Below, one piece after another: positions 1 to 8,927 of a stretch of DNA of 64,000 bases (the stretch's first letter is position 1; each line of letters opens with the position of its first letter). The notes under the pieces are model-generated. The model was not told the origin of the DNA and ran no database searches. It saw only the letters and a program-made list of their open reading frames with translations. The stretch is from Elusimicrobiota bacterium (lineage in GTDB: Bacteria > Elusimicrobiota > Elusimicrobia > FEN-1173), in the NCBI GenBank assembly GCA_016722575.1, contig JADKIY010000005.1, positions 124,001-188,000 of the forward strand, read 5' to 3'. The translations under genes and the position numbers were made by a program.

Positions 1-161
1 TGGCGGGAAAACCCTGGGCCCACATCGACATGGCGGGCGTGGGGTGGAACGCCGCCGGGACGCCCACCAGCGCTCCCGGCGCCACCGGCGCGGTGGTGCG
101 AACATTTTTAAATTACCTTTGGTCTCTTCATCTGGGCCAACGGAGGGAGGCGACGGCGTGA
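1..161 (+). CDS. pepA: Leucyl aminopeptidase (M17), C-terminal end only
   Basis: The reading frame that starts at base 3 is open from the window edge to a TGA at 159-161. It encodes the end of an M17 family cytosol aminopeptidase: a WAHIDMAG segment, then GATGAVVR, then a final helix. This matches the conserved C-terminus of PepA (WAHxDIAG...GATG), a metal-dependent enzyme that removes N-terminal residues from peptides. The 5' end lies outside the window, so the active-site and metal residues cannot be checked. The stop codon overlaps the GTG start of the next gene (GTGA at 158-161). The ribosome binding site of that gene (GGAGGGAGG, 142-150) lies inside this coding end. Confidence 0.8.
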   Translation, partial: AGKPWAHIDMAGVGWNAAGTPTSAPGATGAVVRTFLNYLWSLHLGQRREATA

Positions 162-691
162 CGCTCACAGGCAAAAAAGTGGCCATCTTGCTGGAGAAGG
201 ACTTTCAAGACTTGGAAGTCTGGTACCCGGCCCTGCGTTTGAAGGAAGAGGGCGCGACCGTCGTCTTCGTCGGAACAACCGTCAAGGATTACAAAGGAAA
301 ATTTGGCTACCCGGCGACGGCCGACGTCTTGGTGGGGCAAATTCGGCCGGCGGAATTCGACGCCGTGGTCGTTCCGGGGGGCTGGGCGCCCGATTTCCTG
401 CGGCGGCACGAAACCGTTTTGTCCTTCGTCCGGGACATGCACCGGGCCGGAAAGCCCGTGGCGGCCATCTGCCACGCCGGTTGGGTCCTGGCTTCCGCGG
501 GCCTCCTGAGGGGGAAAACGGTGACGTCCTTCTCCGCCATTAAAGACGACGTCGTGAACGCCGGGGCTCGTTGGGTGGACCAAGCCGTGGCCGTCGACGG
601 CTGCCTGATCACCGCCCGCACGCCGGACGATTTGCCCGCCTTCTGCCGGGAATTGATTGCCCAAATGGCCCGTGTCCCGGCCGCCCGCTGA
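158..691 (+). CDS. DJ-1/PfpI family protein (protease/deglycase-like)
   Basis: A 177-residue protein of the DJ-1/PfpI superfamily. Visible marks are the N-terminal strand and Glu20 in the segment KDFQDLEVWYP, the VVPGGW loop, and the nucleophile elbow AAICHAG with Cys105 followed by His106. Members of the PfpI/YhbO branch act as stress-protective glyoxalase/deglycase enzymes or peptidases; which activity applies here cannot be told. An upstream in-frame ATG at 44 exists. The GTG at 158 is preferred because it follows a strong Shine-Dalgarno (GGAGGGAGG, 7 bases away), overlaps the pepA stop, and gives the usual family length. The gene is followed 4 bases later by a Rieske protein gene. Confidence 0.85.
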   Translation: MTLTGKKVAILLEKDFQDLEVWYPALRLKEEGATVVFVGTTVKDYKGKFGYPATADVLVGQIRPAEFDAVVVPGGWAPDFLRRHETVLSFVRDMHRAGKPVAAICHAGWVLASAGLLRGKTVTSFSAIKDDVVNAGARWVDQAVAVDGCLITARTPDDLPAFCRELIAQMARVPAAR

Positions 692-695
692 GCCC

Positions 696-1010
696 GTGCC
701 CCGCCTCAAAGTTTGCGCCGTGGCCGATTTGGCGCCCGGGGACGCCCGCGTCGTCCCCGTGAACGAAAAAGAAGTGGCCGTCTTCAACGTCGGGGGGGCT
801 TTTCACGCCATGGACAATGCCTGTCCCCACCGGGGCGCGCCCTTGAGCGACGGCCGCCTGGAGGGAAAAACGGTGACGTGCCCCTGGCACGGCTGGCAGT
901 TCGACGTCTCCACCGGGTCTTTGGTGGTCAATCCGGAAACCCGTCAGACCACGTATCCCGTGGCGGTTCGGGACGGATGCGTTTATCTTTCCTCCAAGGC
1001 CGACGCGTGA
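696..1010 (+). CDS. Rieske [2Fe-2S] ferredoxin
   Basis: A soluble protein of about 104 residues with a complete Rieske cluster-binding pair: CPHRGAPL and, about 17 residues later, CPWHGW. Two Cys and two His ligands are therefore present. It has no signal peptide or membrane segment, so it resembles the small NirD-like or dioxygenase-type ferredoxins that pass electrons to a partner oxidoreductase rather than the Rieske subunit of bc1 complexes. The start is taken as GTG 696, just after the upstream stop; an earlier TTG at 657 would add 13 residues but overlap the upstream gene. The stop overlaps the GTG of mqnD. The electron partner is not obvious in the window. Confidence 0.85.
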   Translation: MPRLKVCAVADLAPGDARVVPVNEKEVAVFNVGGAFHAMDNACPHRGAPLSDGRLEGKTVTCPWHGWQFDVSTGSLVVNPETRQTTYPVAVRDGCVYLSSKADA

Positions 1011-1864
1011 CCCGCCCGCGAATTCTTTCCGTCGCCCACAGCCCGGACCCCGACGACGCTTTCATGTTTTACGGGATCGCCAAAGGCAAAGTGCCCCTGC
1101 CCGGCTGGCGAATCCGGCACGTCTTAAAAGACATCCAATCGTTGAACCGGGACGCCCGGAAATCACGCCACCACATCACCGCCATCTCGGCCGCCGCCTT
1201 CCCGTCGGTGGCGGACCGCTATTGGGTTCTTTCCGTGGGTGCCTCCGTGGGCCGCCGTTACGGACCGCTCGTCGTTTGCCGCCCGGACCGCCGGAACCGC
1301 CTCCGCGCCAAGGATTGGTCCGGCCTTCGGATCGCCACGCCGGGGCCGGAAACCACCGCCCTGTTGACGCTGCGCCTCGCGCGTCCCGGGTTCACCGCCG
1401 TGGACAAACCGTTCGACAAAATCATCGATGCCGTCCGTTCGGGGCGGGTGGACGCGGGCCTGATCATTCACGAAGGGCAGCTGACGTACCGCGCTCACGG
1501 ATTGGAAAAAGTCCTGGATCTGGGCCAATGGTGGCACCGGGAAACCGGGTTGCCGCTGCCGCTCGGTCTCGACGTGGTTCGAAAGGACCTTGGGATCCGC
1601 CTGGCCCGGAAATTGGCCGCCGCCCTAACGCAAAGCATCCGCCTCGCTTACCGGGACAAAAAAGCGTCGGTGGCCTACGCGCTCCGCTACGGCCGGGGCA
1701 TCGGGGCGGCGGTGGGGGAGAAATTCGTAAAGATGTATGTCAATCGGGACACTCTCGATCTCGGCCCCCAAGGGGAAAAAGCGCTTCGTTTAATCTACCA
1801 ACGGGCCCGATCCGCCGGTTGGCTCGCTCAAATTCCCCGTTTCCGCGTCGTTCGGCCCGCCTAA
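1007..1864 (+). CDS. mqnD: 1,4-dihydroxy-6-naphthoate synthase (menaquinone, futalosine pathway)
   Basis: A 285-residue cytoplasmic enzyme of the MqnA/MqnD periplasmic-binding-like fold. The N-terminus carries the MqnD signature HSPDPDDAFMFYG. In this family MqnD converts cyclic dehypoxanthine futalosine to 1,4-dihydroxy-6-naphthoate, a step in menaquinone synthesis in organisms that lack the MenFDHCEB route. The later segments TPGPETTA and LIIHEGQLTY fit the substrate cleft of the family. The GTG start overlaps the stop of the Rieske gene (GTGA at 1007-1010). No mqnA, mqnB or mqnC lies in the window. The stop is followed 9 bases later by the promoter of the next operon, so this gene probably ends its transcription unit. 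Confidence 0.88.
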   Translation: MTRPRILSVAHSPDPDDAFMFYGIAKGKVPLPGWRIRHVLKDIQSLNRDARKSRHHITAISAAAFPSVADRYWVLSVGASVGRRYGPLVVCRPDRRNRLRAKDWSGLRIATPGPETTALLTLRLARPGFTAVDKPFDKIIDAVRSGRVDAGLIIHEGQLTYRAHGLEKVLDLGQWWHRETGLPLPLGLDVVRKDLGIRLARKLAAALTQSIRLAYRDKKASVAYALRYGRGIGAAVGEKFVKMYVNRDTLDLGPQGEKALRLIYQRARSAGWLAQIPRFRVVRPA

Positions 1865-1873
1865 ATCGTCGTC

Positions 1874-1902
1874 TTGACACCGCCCCGTTCGGGGGCTATA
1901 TA
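1874..1902 (+). promoter_or_regulatory. Consensus sigma70 promoter of the sensor kinase-cyclase-glgC operon
   Basis: A perfect -35 hexamer TTGACA (1874-1879) and a -10 hexamer TATATA (1897-1902) are separated by exactly 17 bp. Transcription would begin near 1909 and leave a leader of about 58 bases before the ATG at 1967. It begins only 9 bases after the mqnD stop codon. No clear operator palindrome is seen around it. Confidence 0.8.
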
Positions 1903-1966
1903 AGGGAAGACGTCATCGATTCCGGACGCAGACCGAGGTGCCGGTTCCCAACAACCGAACGACCGC

Positions 1967-3928
1967 ATGCCCCCTTCCCCCCCCGACAACACGACCGCCG
2001 CCGTTCCCCCCGCTCCCGCGACCCCGTTCACGCGGGCACGTTGGGTGCCGCCCTTCCTTCGACGATCCGTCCGCCCCCTTGGACGCCACATCGCTTCCCT
2101 GATCGGCCTTCGGACCCGCCTGCTGTGGGTTTTGTTGCTGGCGTTTGCCCCCGCGTTTGCGCTGATCGTTCGGGACCACTTTCAATGGGAGCAGCAAGAC
2201 CACCGGGGGATCTCGGACGACGCCATGCTGAGCGCGCGACTCGCCGCCGCCGGCTACGAACGGCTTCTCGAGGGAACACGCCACGTCTTGATGGCCTTTG
2301 CCCAGATGGAAAGCCTTCAAGGGTCGGACCCGCGAGCCGCCGACAAAATTCTTCGAAATTTCCTCACGCGTTACCCGCATTTTCTCAACATCGGCGTTAT
2401 TGACGGAAGAGGCCGTCTCTTCGCGAGCGCCGTGCCGTTCAATCCCGGGGTCGACCTCTCGGAACGACCCTATTTTAAATTCTCCATGGCAAACAATGAT
2501 TTTTCGGTCGGAAAATTTCAAGTGGGGGCCATCACCCACCGGCCGAGCCTCAATTGCGGTTTTCCGGTTCGGGACACCGCCGGCCGTCCCCGCGGCATCG
2601 TTTTCGCGGCGCTGGATTTGAAATGGCTGAACAGCATGGCGGGGGAAGTGCCGATTCCGGCGGACGCCCGCCTTTTGCTGCTGGACCGCGAAGGCGCCGT
2701 CCTGGCCGTGACGCCGCCCACGTCGGCCAAAATCGGCGAGGACTACGCGCACTTCGGCGATCTCACCTTGACGGACGATAACGCGGCCCTTCGGACCGGC
2801 GGTCGGCGGCTCGTGGAGGACGCCGAGCATTTGCGCACCGTGTCTCCCGTGCGACTGCCGACCGGCTCGGGCCTTCGGGTCGTTTATGAAATATCTCAAC
2901 AGGCGGCTTACCGCAAAGCCCGCGTTCGCCTGTTTCTCAACCTGAGCCTGCTCCTTTTGTCCGCCTTTTTTGTCATCGTTTTGGGGCGGGCGGCGGGGCA
3001 CGTGTTCATCACCCGCCACGTCACGGCCCTCCTGAACGCCACGCGGCGATTGGCCGCCGGCGACACGAACGCCCGGACCGGCATTGCGGGCGCGCCCGGG
3101 GAGTTGGGTCAAATGGCGGCCGCCGTGGATCATCTGGCCGACGCGCTGCAGAAACGCGACGAGGAACTCCGCCACACCCACGCGAACCTGGAGCGCCAGG
3201 TGGCCGAGCGCACGCAGGAACTGCGCTCCTCCAACGAACAATTGGAGGCCTTCAGCTATTCGGTGTCCCACGATCTTCGGGCCCCGCTCCGGGCCATTGA
3301 CGGATTTTCTCAAATCCTCCTCAACGAACACGCCGACAATCTGACCCCCGAAGGCAAGCGTTTATTGACCGTGGTGGTCAAGAACACCCAACAGATGAGC
3401 CACCTGATCGAAAATTTATTGACGTTCGCGCGCCTGGGGCGTCAAGAACCCCACGCCGCTTCCGTGCGCATGGGCGCTCTCGCCCGGGAGATCGCGGACG
3501 AGCTTCTGGTGGCGGAACGGCACCGCCGGACGACGGTCGAAATCGAAGCTTTGCCCGCGGCCCTGGGCGACCCGGCCATGATCCAGCAAATCTGGATCAA
3601 CCTATTGAGCAACGCTCTGAAATTCACATCGAACATGGCCAACGTTTTCATCACCGTGGGGTCCAAAACCGGCCCCGGGCAAAACACTTACTGGATCAAG
3701 GACAACGGCGTGGGGTTCGACCCCAAATACGCCCACCGCCTTTTTCAGGTGTTTCAACGACTCCACTCTTCCTCGGAATTCGAAGGAACCGGCGTCGGGC
3801 TGGCCATCGTTCAACGCATCGTTCAAAAACACGGGGGACGGGTGTGGGCGGAAAGTCTCCCCGGCGAGGGAGCGACGTTCTTTTTCACGTTGCCCGCCGC
3901 CCCTCCCGCCGAAGGGGGAAAACCGTGA
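1967..3928 (+). CDS. Membrane sensor histidine kinase (extracytoplasmic sensor, HAMP, HisKA, HATPase)
   Basis: A 653-residue two-component sensor. Order of parts: a Pro-rich cytoplasmic start (1-40), a membrane helix (about 52-68), a large extracytoplasmic double-Cache-like region (about 70-318), a second helix (about 320-343), HAMP (about 345-395), a short coiled coil, then HisKA with the phosphoacceptor His435 in SVSHDLRAPL. The ATPase domain has the N box NLLSNALKF, DNGVGFD and GTGVGLAIV. The catalytic core is complete. The ligand is unknown. No good ribosome binding site precedes ATG 1967, but the start gives a proper first membrane helix. The stop overlaps the GTG of a hybrid kinase, which is a likely partner. 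Confidence 0.88.
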   Translation: MPPSPPDNTTAAVPPAPATPFTRARWVPPFLRRSVRPLGRHIASLIGLRTRLLWVLLLAFAPAFALIVRDHFQWEQQDHRGISDDAMLSARLAAAGYERLLEGTRHVLMAFAQMESLQGSDPRAADKILRNFLTRYPHFLNIGVIDGRGRLFASAVPFNPGVDLSERPYFKFSMANNDFSVGKFQVGAITHRPSLNCGFPVRDTAGRPRGIVFAALDLKWLNSMAGEVPIPADARLLLLDREGAVLAVTPPTSAKIGEDYAHFGDLTLTDDNAALRTGGRRLVEDAEHLRTVSPVRLPTGSGLRVVYEISQQAAYRKARVRLFLNLSLLLLSAFFVIVLGRAAGHVFITRHVTALLNATRRLAAGDTNARTGIAGAPGELGQMAAAVDHLADALQKRDEELRHTHANLERQVAERTQELRSSNEQLEAFSYSVSHDLRAPLRAIDGFSQILLNEHADNLTPEGKRLLTVVVKNTQQMSHLIENLLTFARLGRQEPHAASVRMGALAREIADELLVAERHRRTTVEIEALPAALGDPAMIQQIWINLLSNALKFTSNMANVFITVGSKTGPGQNTYWIKDNGVGFDPKYAHRLFQVFQRLHSSSEFEGTGVGLAIVQRIVQKHGGRVWAESLPGEGATFFFTLPAAPPAEGGKP

Positions 3929-5883
3929 GCCCCACGCCCGCCGTGAAATGGCGCCTTCTGATCGTGGAAGACCGTCCCGAGGACCGGGAGCTGATCGAGC
4001 ACGAACTGACCAAGGGGAAAGTCCTTTTTGAATCCCGGGCGGCGGAACGCCGCGACGAATACCTCGCGGCGTTGAAGGAATTCAAGCCCGACGTCGTGAT
4101 CTCCGATTTTGCGCTCCCCCAATTCGACGCGCTGGAAGCGCTCTCCATCCTTCGCCATTACCAACCCGGCGTGCCGTTCCTGCTGGTCACCGGCGCCCAA
4201 TCGGAAGAAGTCGCCGTGGAATGCATGAAACGCGGAGCGGACGACTACATTTTAAAATCCACCTTGAAACGATTGCCGTCCGCGGTCTTAAACGCTCTCA
4301 AAAAAAGGGAAACCGAACATCAAAAAGAAAAAGCCGAAGAAGACCTTCGCGCCCAAGAAGAACAGTACCGACTCATCGCCGAGCACACGCGGGATTTGAT
4401 TTATTTATTGGACCCCAAGGGTCAATTCACCTATCTCAGCCCCTCCTTTCAAAAGACCTTGGGGTATGCCCCGGAGGAATTGATCGGCAAGAAAGCGTTT
4501 TCCCTTCTTCACCCGGACGATAAAATCGGGGCCCGGAAGGCGTTTCAGGAGGCCCTGGAAAGCCGCACCGGACGGACCGTGCCCTATCGATGCAAAACAA
4601 AAACCGGCGCCTGGGTGTTGTTTGAATCGGTCGTCAGTTGGGCCTTTGACGACAAAGGGGTTCCGAACAAGGCCGTGATCGTTTCCCGGGACATCGACGA
4701 TCGAAAACGCCTGGAAGAGCAGGTCCGCCAGGCGCAAAAGATGGAGGCCGTCGGACGGCTGGCCGGCGGCGTCGCCCACGATTTCAATAACTTGCTCACC
4801 GCCATCACGGGGTATTCGGACCTCCTGCTTCGGTCCCTGGACCGGATGGACCCCCGCCGGGCCGACGTCGAGGAGATTAAAGAGACCGCGGCCCGGGCGG
4901 CCACATTGACCCAGCAGCTTTTGGCGTTCAGCCGGCGGCAAATCACCCAACCGACGGTGTTGGATTTAAACCACGTGGTGTCCAACTTGGAAAAAATGCT
5001 CCGGCGTTTAATCGGGGAGGACATTCAATTGAAAACGGTGTTGGCGCCGAACATCCATCGGGTTCGGGCCGATTTGGGGCAGATGGAACAAATCATTATC
5101 AATCTGGGGGTCAATTCCCGCGACGCCATGCCCGAAGGGGGAAAATTGGCCATTGAAACCTCCAACGTGGAAATCCGTTCCGGGGCGAAAAACGCCCGGG
5201 ACATCCCCCCGGGCCAATACGCCGTGATTTCCGTCACCGACACGGGGTGCGGCATGGACCCGAAAATTCTAAACCACCTGTTTGAACCTTTTTTCACCAC
5301 CAAAGAAAAAGGCCACGGGACCGGCTTGGGGCTCTCCACCGTCTACGGCATCGTCCAACAGTCCGCGGGCCACATCCGGGTCCAAAGCGCCCCGGGCGAG
5401 GGGACCACTTTTTGGATCTACCTTCCCCGGGTGGAGGAACCCGTCGTTCCGGCGGACAAATCGCCGGAGACCGATGAATTTTTCAAGGGCAACGAAACCG
5501 TCCTGCTGGCCGAGGACGACCGCACCGTCCGAACCTTGGCCGTTCGCATTTTAAGGCAGAGCGGTTACCGAGTGATGGAAGCGTCCAGCGGCGAAGAGGC
5601 CCTCCGTCTGATGGAGGAAACCGCCACCCCCATCGACCTTTTGGTGACGGACGTGGTCATGAACGGTATTTCGGGCCCGGAACTGGCCAAGCGCGTCAAT
5701 CAACGATTGCCCGGGGTGAAAATTCTCTATCTGTCGGGTTACATGGAGTCCGACATGCGCAACGACATCCTCAAAGGCGTCGCCTCGTCTTTTCTGGGAA
5801 AACCCTTCCGGCCGCGGGATTTGGTCCAGCGGGTTCGCGAGACGCTGGACGGGGCGCCCGTGGCGGGCGGGGACAAGAAATGA
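3925..5883 (+). CDS. Hybrid histidine kinase: receiver-PAS-HisKA-HATPase-receiver
   Basis: A 652-residue soluble phosphorelay protein. The N-terminal receiver (about 10-130) carries phosphoacceptor Asp61 in VISDFALP. A PAS domain (about 145-265) follows, then HisKA with His285 in GGVAHDFNN, an ATPase domain with DTGCGM and GTGLGLSTV, and a C-terminal receiver with Asp576 in VTDVVMNG. It has no membrane segment, so input comes from the N-terminal receiver and the PAS domain, plausibly from the membrane kinase encoded just upstream. The GTG start (overlapping the upstream TGA) follows GAAGGGGGAAAA. The stop overlaps the ATG of the receiver-cyclase gene (ATGA at 5880-5883), which suggests a relay ending in a second messenger. 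Confidence 0.88.
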   Translation: MSPTPAVKWRLLIVEDRPEDRELIEHELTKGKVLFESRAAERRDEYLAALKEFKPDVVISDFALPQFDALEALSILRHYQPGVPFLLVTGAQSEEVAVECMKRGADDYILKSTLKRLPSAVLNALKKRETEHQKEKAEEDLRAQEEQYRLIAEHTRDLIYLLDPKGQFTYLSPSFQKTLGYAPEELIGKKAFSLLHPDDKIGARKAFQEALESRTGRTVPYRCKTKTGAWVLFESVVSWAFDDKGVPNKAVIVSRDIDDRKRLEEQVRQAQKMEAVGRLAGGVAHDFNNLLTAITGYSDLLLRSLDRMDPRRADVEEIKETAARAATLTQQLLAFSRRQITQPTVLDLNHVVSNLEKMLRRLIGEDIQLKTVLAPNIHRVRADLGQMEQIIINLGVNSRDAMPEGGKLAIETSNVEIRSGAKNARDIPPGQYAVISVTDTGCGMDPKILNHLFEPFFTTKEKGHGTGLGLSTVYGIVQQSAGHIRVQSAPGEGTTFWIYLPRVEEPVVPADKSPETDEFFKGNETVLLAEDDRTVRTLAVRILRQSGYRVMEASSGEEALRLMEETATPIDLLVTDVVMNGISGPELAKRVNQRLPGVKILYLSGYMESDMRNDILKGVASSFLGKPFRPRDLVQRVRETLDGAPVAGGDKK

Positions 5884-6998
5884 CCTCCAAACCCCTCAAA
5901 ATCCTCGTGGTGGACGACGAAAAGGTCATGCGCGACATGGCCTCCAACGTTCTCCGCAGCGCCGGCCACGACGTGGCCACCGCCTCGACGGGGGACGAGG
6001 CGCTCGAGCGCCTGGACGGCGGTTTTGAACTCATCCTGACGGATTTGGACATGCCCGGGGCCACCAACGGCACGGAACTGACGAAGCGGGCCCGCGCCCG
6101 GACCAACGCCGACGTCATCATCATGACCGGCTACCCCGATTTAACCTCCGCCATCCACGCGGTGCGGGAAGGCGCCTACGATTACCTGGTTAAACCCTTT
6201 TCGCCCGACACGCTCAAAATGGCCGTCGACCGCTGCGCCGCCAAACGCCACCTGTCGAAGGAGCTGGAGCGGGAAAAAACCCTGCGGGAGGAATTGAACC
6301 GCGCCTACATCGAATTGTCCCAAATGCAAAAGGTCCGGGATTTGTTCGGGCAATTCACAACCCCCGAAGTCGCCCGTTTTGTCCTGGAGCATCCCGATGA
6401 TTTCTGGAAACGGGGGGAGCGCCGGGACGTCACGATTCTGTTCGCCGACGTTCGCGGATTCACGCCGTACGCCCGAATGGTGCCCCCCGAAAAGGCGGTG
6501 GAATCCCTGAACCAGATTTTCGACGTGCTGGTGGGCGCCATTCAGGACCAGGGCGGGGTGGTGAATAAATTTCTGGGGGACGGCGTCATGGGCGTTTTCG
6601 GCGCTCCGCAAACCTTGGACGACCACGCGGCCGCCGCGGCCCGGGCGGCCACCAAAGCCCGCGCCATGTTGCGTTTCGCCATGGGGCAGGCGCCGGACGC
6701 GGACGGCCTTCACGTGGGGTTCGCCCTCAACACCGGCGAAGTCTTGGCCGGGTGCCTGGGCGCCCGCGGCCGGAGCGAATACAGCGTGATCGGGTCCGCC
6801 GTCAATCTCGCGGCCCGCATCGAAAAAGTCGCCGGGCCCGGGGAAATTGTGCTCGGCCCCGAAACCGCCAAACGGGTCGCGGCCTTTTTCCATTTGGAAG
6901 GCCGCCCCGCGGTGGCCCTTCCCGGATTTCCCGAACCCGTCGACTTGTCGCTCCTGGGCGAACCGAAACCCGGCGCTTTCGTTTCCGTCCCCCGCTGA
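5880..6998 (+). CDS. Response regulator with class III adenylate/guanylate cyclase output
   Basis: A 372-residue protein. The N-terminal receiver (1-125) has Asp55 in LTDLDMPG and a conserved Lys in LVKPF. A linker helix follows, then a class III nucleotide cyclase catalytic domain (about 178-345). Metal-binding Asp190 (FADVRGF) and Asp234 (FLGDGVMG) are present, as are transition-state Asn309 and Arg313 (AVNLAARIE). The base-selecting positions appear to be Lys230 and Ser302, closer to the Lys/Thr pattern of bacterial adenylate cyclases than to the Glu/Cys pattern of guanylate cyclases. cAMP is the likely product, by inference. The gene overlaps the hybrid kinase gene and lies 3 bases before the RluA-type gene. 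Confidence 0.88.
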   Translation: MTSKPLKILVVDDEKVMRDMASNVLRSAGHDVATASTGDEALERLDGGFELILTDLDMPGATNGTELTKRARARTNADVIIMTGYPDLTSAIHAVREGAYDYLVKPFSPDTLKMAVDRCAAKRHLSKELEREKTLREELNRAYIELSQMQKVRDLFGQFTTPEVARFVLEHPDDFWKRGERRDVTILFADVRGFTPYARMVPPEKAVESLNQIFDVLVGAIQDQGGVVNKFLGDGVMGVFGAPQTLDDHAAAAARAATKARAMLRFAMGQAPDADGLHVGFALNTGEVLAGCLGARGRSEYSVIGSAVNLAARIEKVAGPGEIVLGPETAKRVAAFFHLEGRPAVALPGFPEPVDLSLLGEPKPGAFVSVPR

Positions 6999-7001
6999 TT
7001 C

Positions 7002-7685
7002 GTGACCCTTCGCGTCCTGTGGGAGAACTCGGACCTTTGGGCCCTGGACAAACCGGCCGGTCAAGACGTCGTCCCGGGTCGGGGCCCCGTACCGGCCCCC
7101 TGCCTGCGCGACGAACTGGCGCGGGCCGCCGGGCGCCCGGTGTGGGTGGTCCACCGGCTGGACCGAGACACCAGCGGCGTCGTCCTTTTTGCCAAGAACG
7201 CCGACGCCCACCGGTTCCTGTCTCTGGAGTTCGAAAACCGCCGGATGGAAAAGGAATATCTGGCGGCGGTGCGGGGGCCCGTGGACGTCCCCCGGGGAAT
7301 ATTCCGAGAACCGCTGCGTCAATTCGGGTCGGGCCGGATGGGGGTGGACCCCGAGGGAAAACCTTCGGAAACCCATTTTGAAACCTTGGACAACTGGACC
7401 ACGGGCGCCCTGTTGCGGGTGAAACCGTTGTCGGGACGGCGCCACCAGATCCGCGTTCACTTAAACCACGCGGGACACCCCGTCCTGGGCGATCGCCTTT
7501 ACGGGCCGCCGCCCCGACCCGTGGGGGGGGCGGTTCGGCTTCTGCTGCACGCCGCCCGAATCGCTTTTCGGTCGCCCGGAAACGGAGGGACCCTGGCCGT
7601 CGAATGCCCCGCGCCGGAGGATTTTCTCGACGCCCTTCGGATTGTGGGGGCCACCGAAATTAGCTATCTTAAAAACCAATCATGA
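7002..7685 (+). CDS. RluA-family pseudouridine synthase (no S4 domain)
   Basis: A 227-residue pseudouridine synthase that isomerises uridine in rRNA or tRNA. The family motif HRLDRDTSG is present with catalytic Asp54. Downstream blocks GRRHQIRVHL and LLLHA match the RluA/RluC/RluD group. There is no N-terminal S4 RNA-binding domain, so it is nearer the short RluA/TruC type than RluC/D; the exact target uridine cannot be named. The start is GTG 7002, 3 bases after the cyclase stop. The stop overlaps the ATG of glgC (ATGA at 7682-7685). It sits between signalling genes and glycogen genes with no obvious link to either. Confidence 0.87.
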   Translation: MTLRVLWENSDLWALDKPAGQDVVPGRGPVPAPCLRDELARAAGRPVWVVHRLDRDTSGVVLFAKNADAHRFLSLEFENRRMEKEYLAAVRGPVDVPRGIFREPLRQFGSGRMGVDPEGKPSETHFETLDNWTTGALLRVKPLSGRRHQIRVHLNHAGHPVLGDRLYGPPPRPVGGAVRLLLHAARIAFRSPGNGGTLAVECPAPEDFLDALRIVGATEISYLKNQS

Positions 7686-8914
7686 TACGTTCCAAAGTTT
7701 TGGGCATCGTCATGGCGGGGGGGAAAGGCGAACGGCTGAAACCCCTGACCATCGAACGCGGAAAACCCGCCGTCCCCTTCGGCGGCAAATACCGCATCGT
7801 GGATTTCGTGCTATCCAATTTTGTGAATTCCGGCATTTTCTCCGTTTACGTTCTGGTTCAATACATGTCGCAATCCTTGATCGACTACTTGCGGGTGGGT
7901 TGGTCCAACCGGGGCATCACCCCCGACCACTTTATCACCGTCGTTCCGCCCCAAATGCGGATGGGGGAACTGTGGTATCGCGGAACGGCGGACGCCGTCT
8001 CTCAAAACCTCAATCTCATCCGGGATTTCGATCCCGACTACGTCGCCGTGTTCGGCGCCGACCACATTTACCGCATGGACATCAGCCAAATGCTCGCCTA
8101 CCACGTGGAGAAACAGGCCCACGTCACGATCTCGGCCCTCCCGGTGCCCCTGGCCGAAGCCAAGGGCTTCGGCATCCTCGGGGTCAGCAAATCCGGACGC
8201 CTCACCGATTTTGAAGAAAAACCCAAGAACCCGAAAGCGATGCCGGGCAATCCCGAGATGGCCTATTCCTCCATGGGGAACTATATTTTCAACCGGGACG
8301 TTTTGGAGGAAGTTCTCACCGACGACATCGGAAAAGATTCCGCTCACGATTTCGGCAAAAACATCCTGCCGACGCTCCTCGAGAAACACCGCGTTTACGC
8401 CTACAATTTTCAAGCGGCCCCGCTTCCCGGCCAGAAGGATTACGAAGAAGCCGGCTACTGGCGGGACGTGGGCAATTTGGAATCGTATTGGTCCGCGCAC
8501 ATGGACCTTCTCGGGGAAAAACCCCGCCTGGATTTAAACAACGAGGAATGGCCGATTTCCGCCGGGCGCTACAACGGCCCCCCCGCGCGCGTTTTGGGGC
8601 GCCAGGTGGAGGATTCGATTTTAAGCGAAGGCGTGGTGGTCAACGGCGCTTTTGTTAAACACAGCGTCATCGGTCGCGGCGTGGTCATCCACCCCGGCGC
8701 GGTCATCGAAGACAGCGTGCTCATGGATTTTTGCGAAGTGGGCCCCAACTGCCGGTTCCGGCGGGTCGTGGCGGATCGCTTTAACGTTTTTCCGCCGGAC
8801 ACCGTCATCGGTCACGATCCCGAAAAGGACCAGTCCGCGGGCTACCACGTTGATAAATCCGGCATTGTTTCGATCGCCCGCGGTCGCAGCAAGTGGGCGC
8901 ACTTGAAACGCTAG
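7682..8914 (+). CDS. glgC: Glucose-1-phosphate adenylyltransferase (ADP-glucose pyrophosphorylase)
   Basis: A 410-residue enzyme that makes ADP-glucose from ATP and glucose 1-phosphate, the committed step of bacterial glycogen synthesis. The N-terminal nucleotidyltransferase shows VMAGGKGERLKPLT, WYRGTADAV, DHIYRMD and the sugar-phosphate motif FEEKP. The C-terminal third is a left-handed beta-helix with hexapeptide repeats (for example around SVIGRGVVIHPGAVIEDSVL). Length is normal for GlgC. It is translationally coupled to the RluA-type gene and followed 13 bases later by the GH57/DUF3536 gene. The matching glycogen synthase gene, glgA, lies far away at 53258-54739. Confidence 0.93.
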   Translation: MIRSKVLGIVMAGGKGERLKPLTIERGKPAVPFGGKYRIVDFVLSNFVNSGIFSVYVLVQYMSQSLIDYLRVGWSNRGITPDHFITVVPPQMRMGELWYRGTADAVSQNLNLIRDFDPDYVAVFGADHIYRMDISQMLAYHVEKQAHVTISALPVPLAEAKGFGILGVSKSGRLTDFEEKPKNPKAMPGNPEMAYSSMGNYIFNRDVLEEVLTDDIGKDSAHDFGKNILPTLLEKHRVYAYNFQAAPLPGQKDYEEAGYWRDVGNLESYWSAHMDLLGEKPRLDLNNEEWPISAGRYNGPPARVLGRQVEDSILSEGVVVNGAFVKHSVIGRGVVIHPGAVIEDSVLMDFCEVGPNCRFRRVVADRFNVFPPDTVIGHDPEKDQSAGYHVDKSGIVSIARGRSKWAHLKR

Positions 8915-8927
8915 CCCCTCCCTCCCC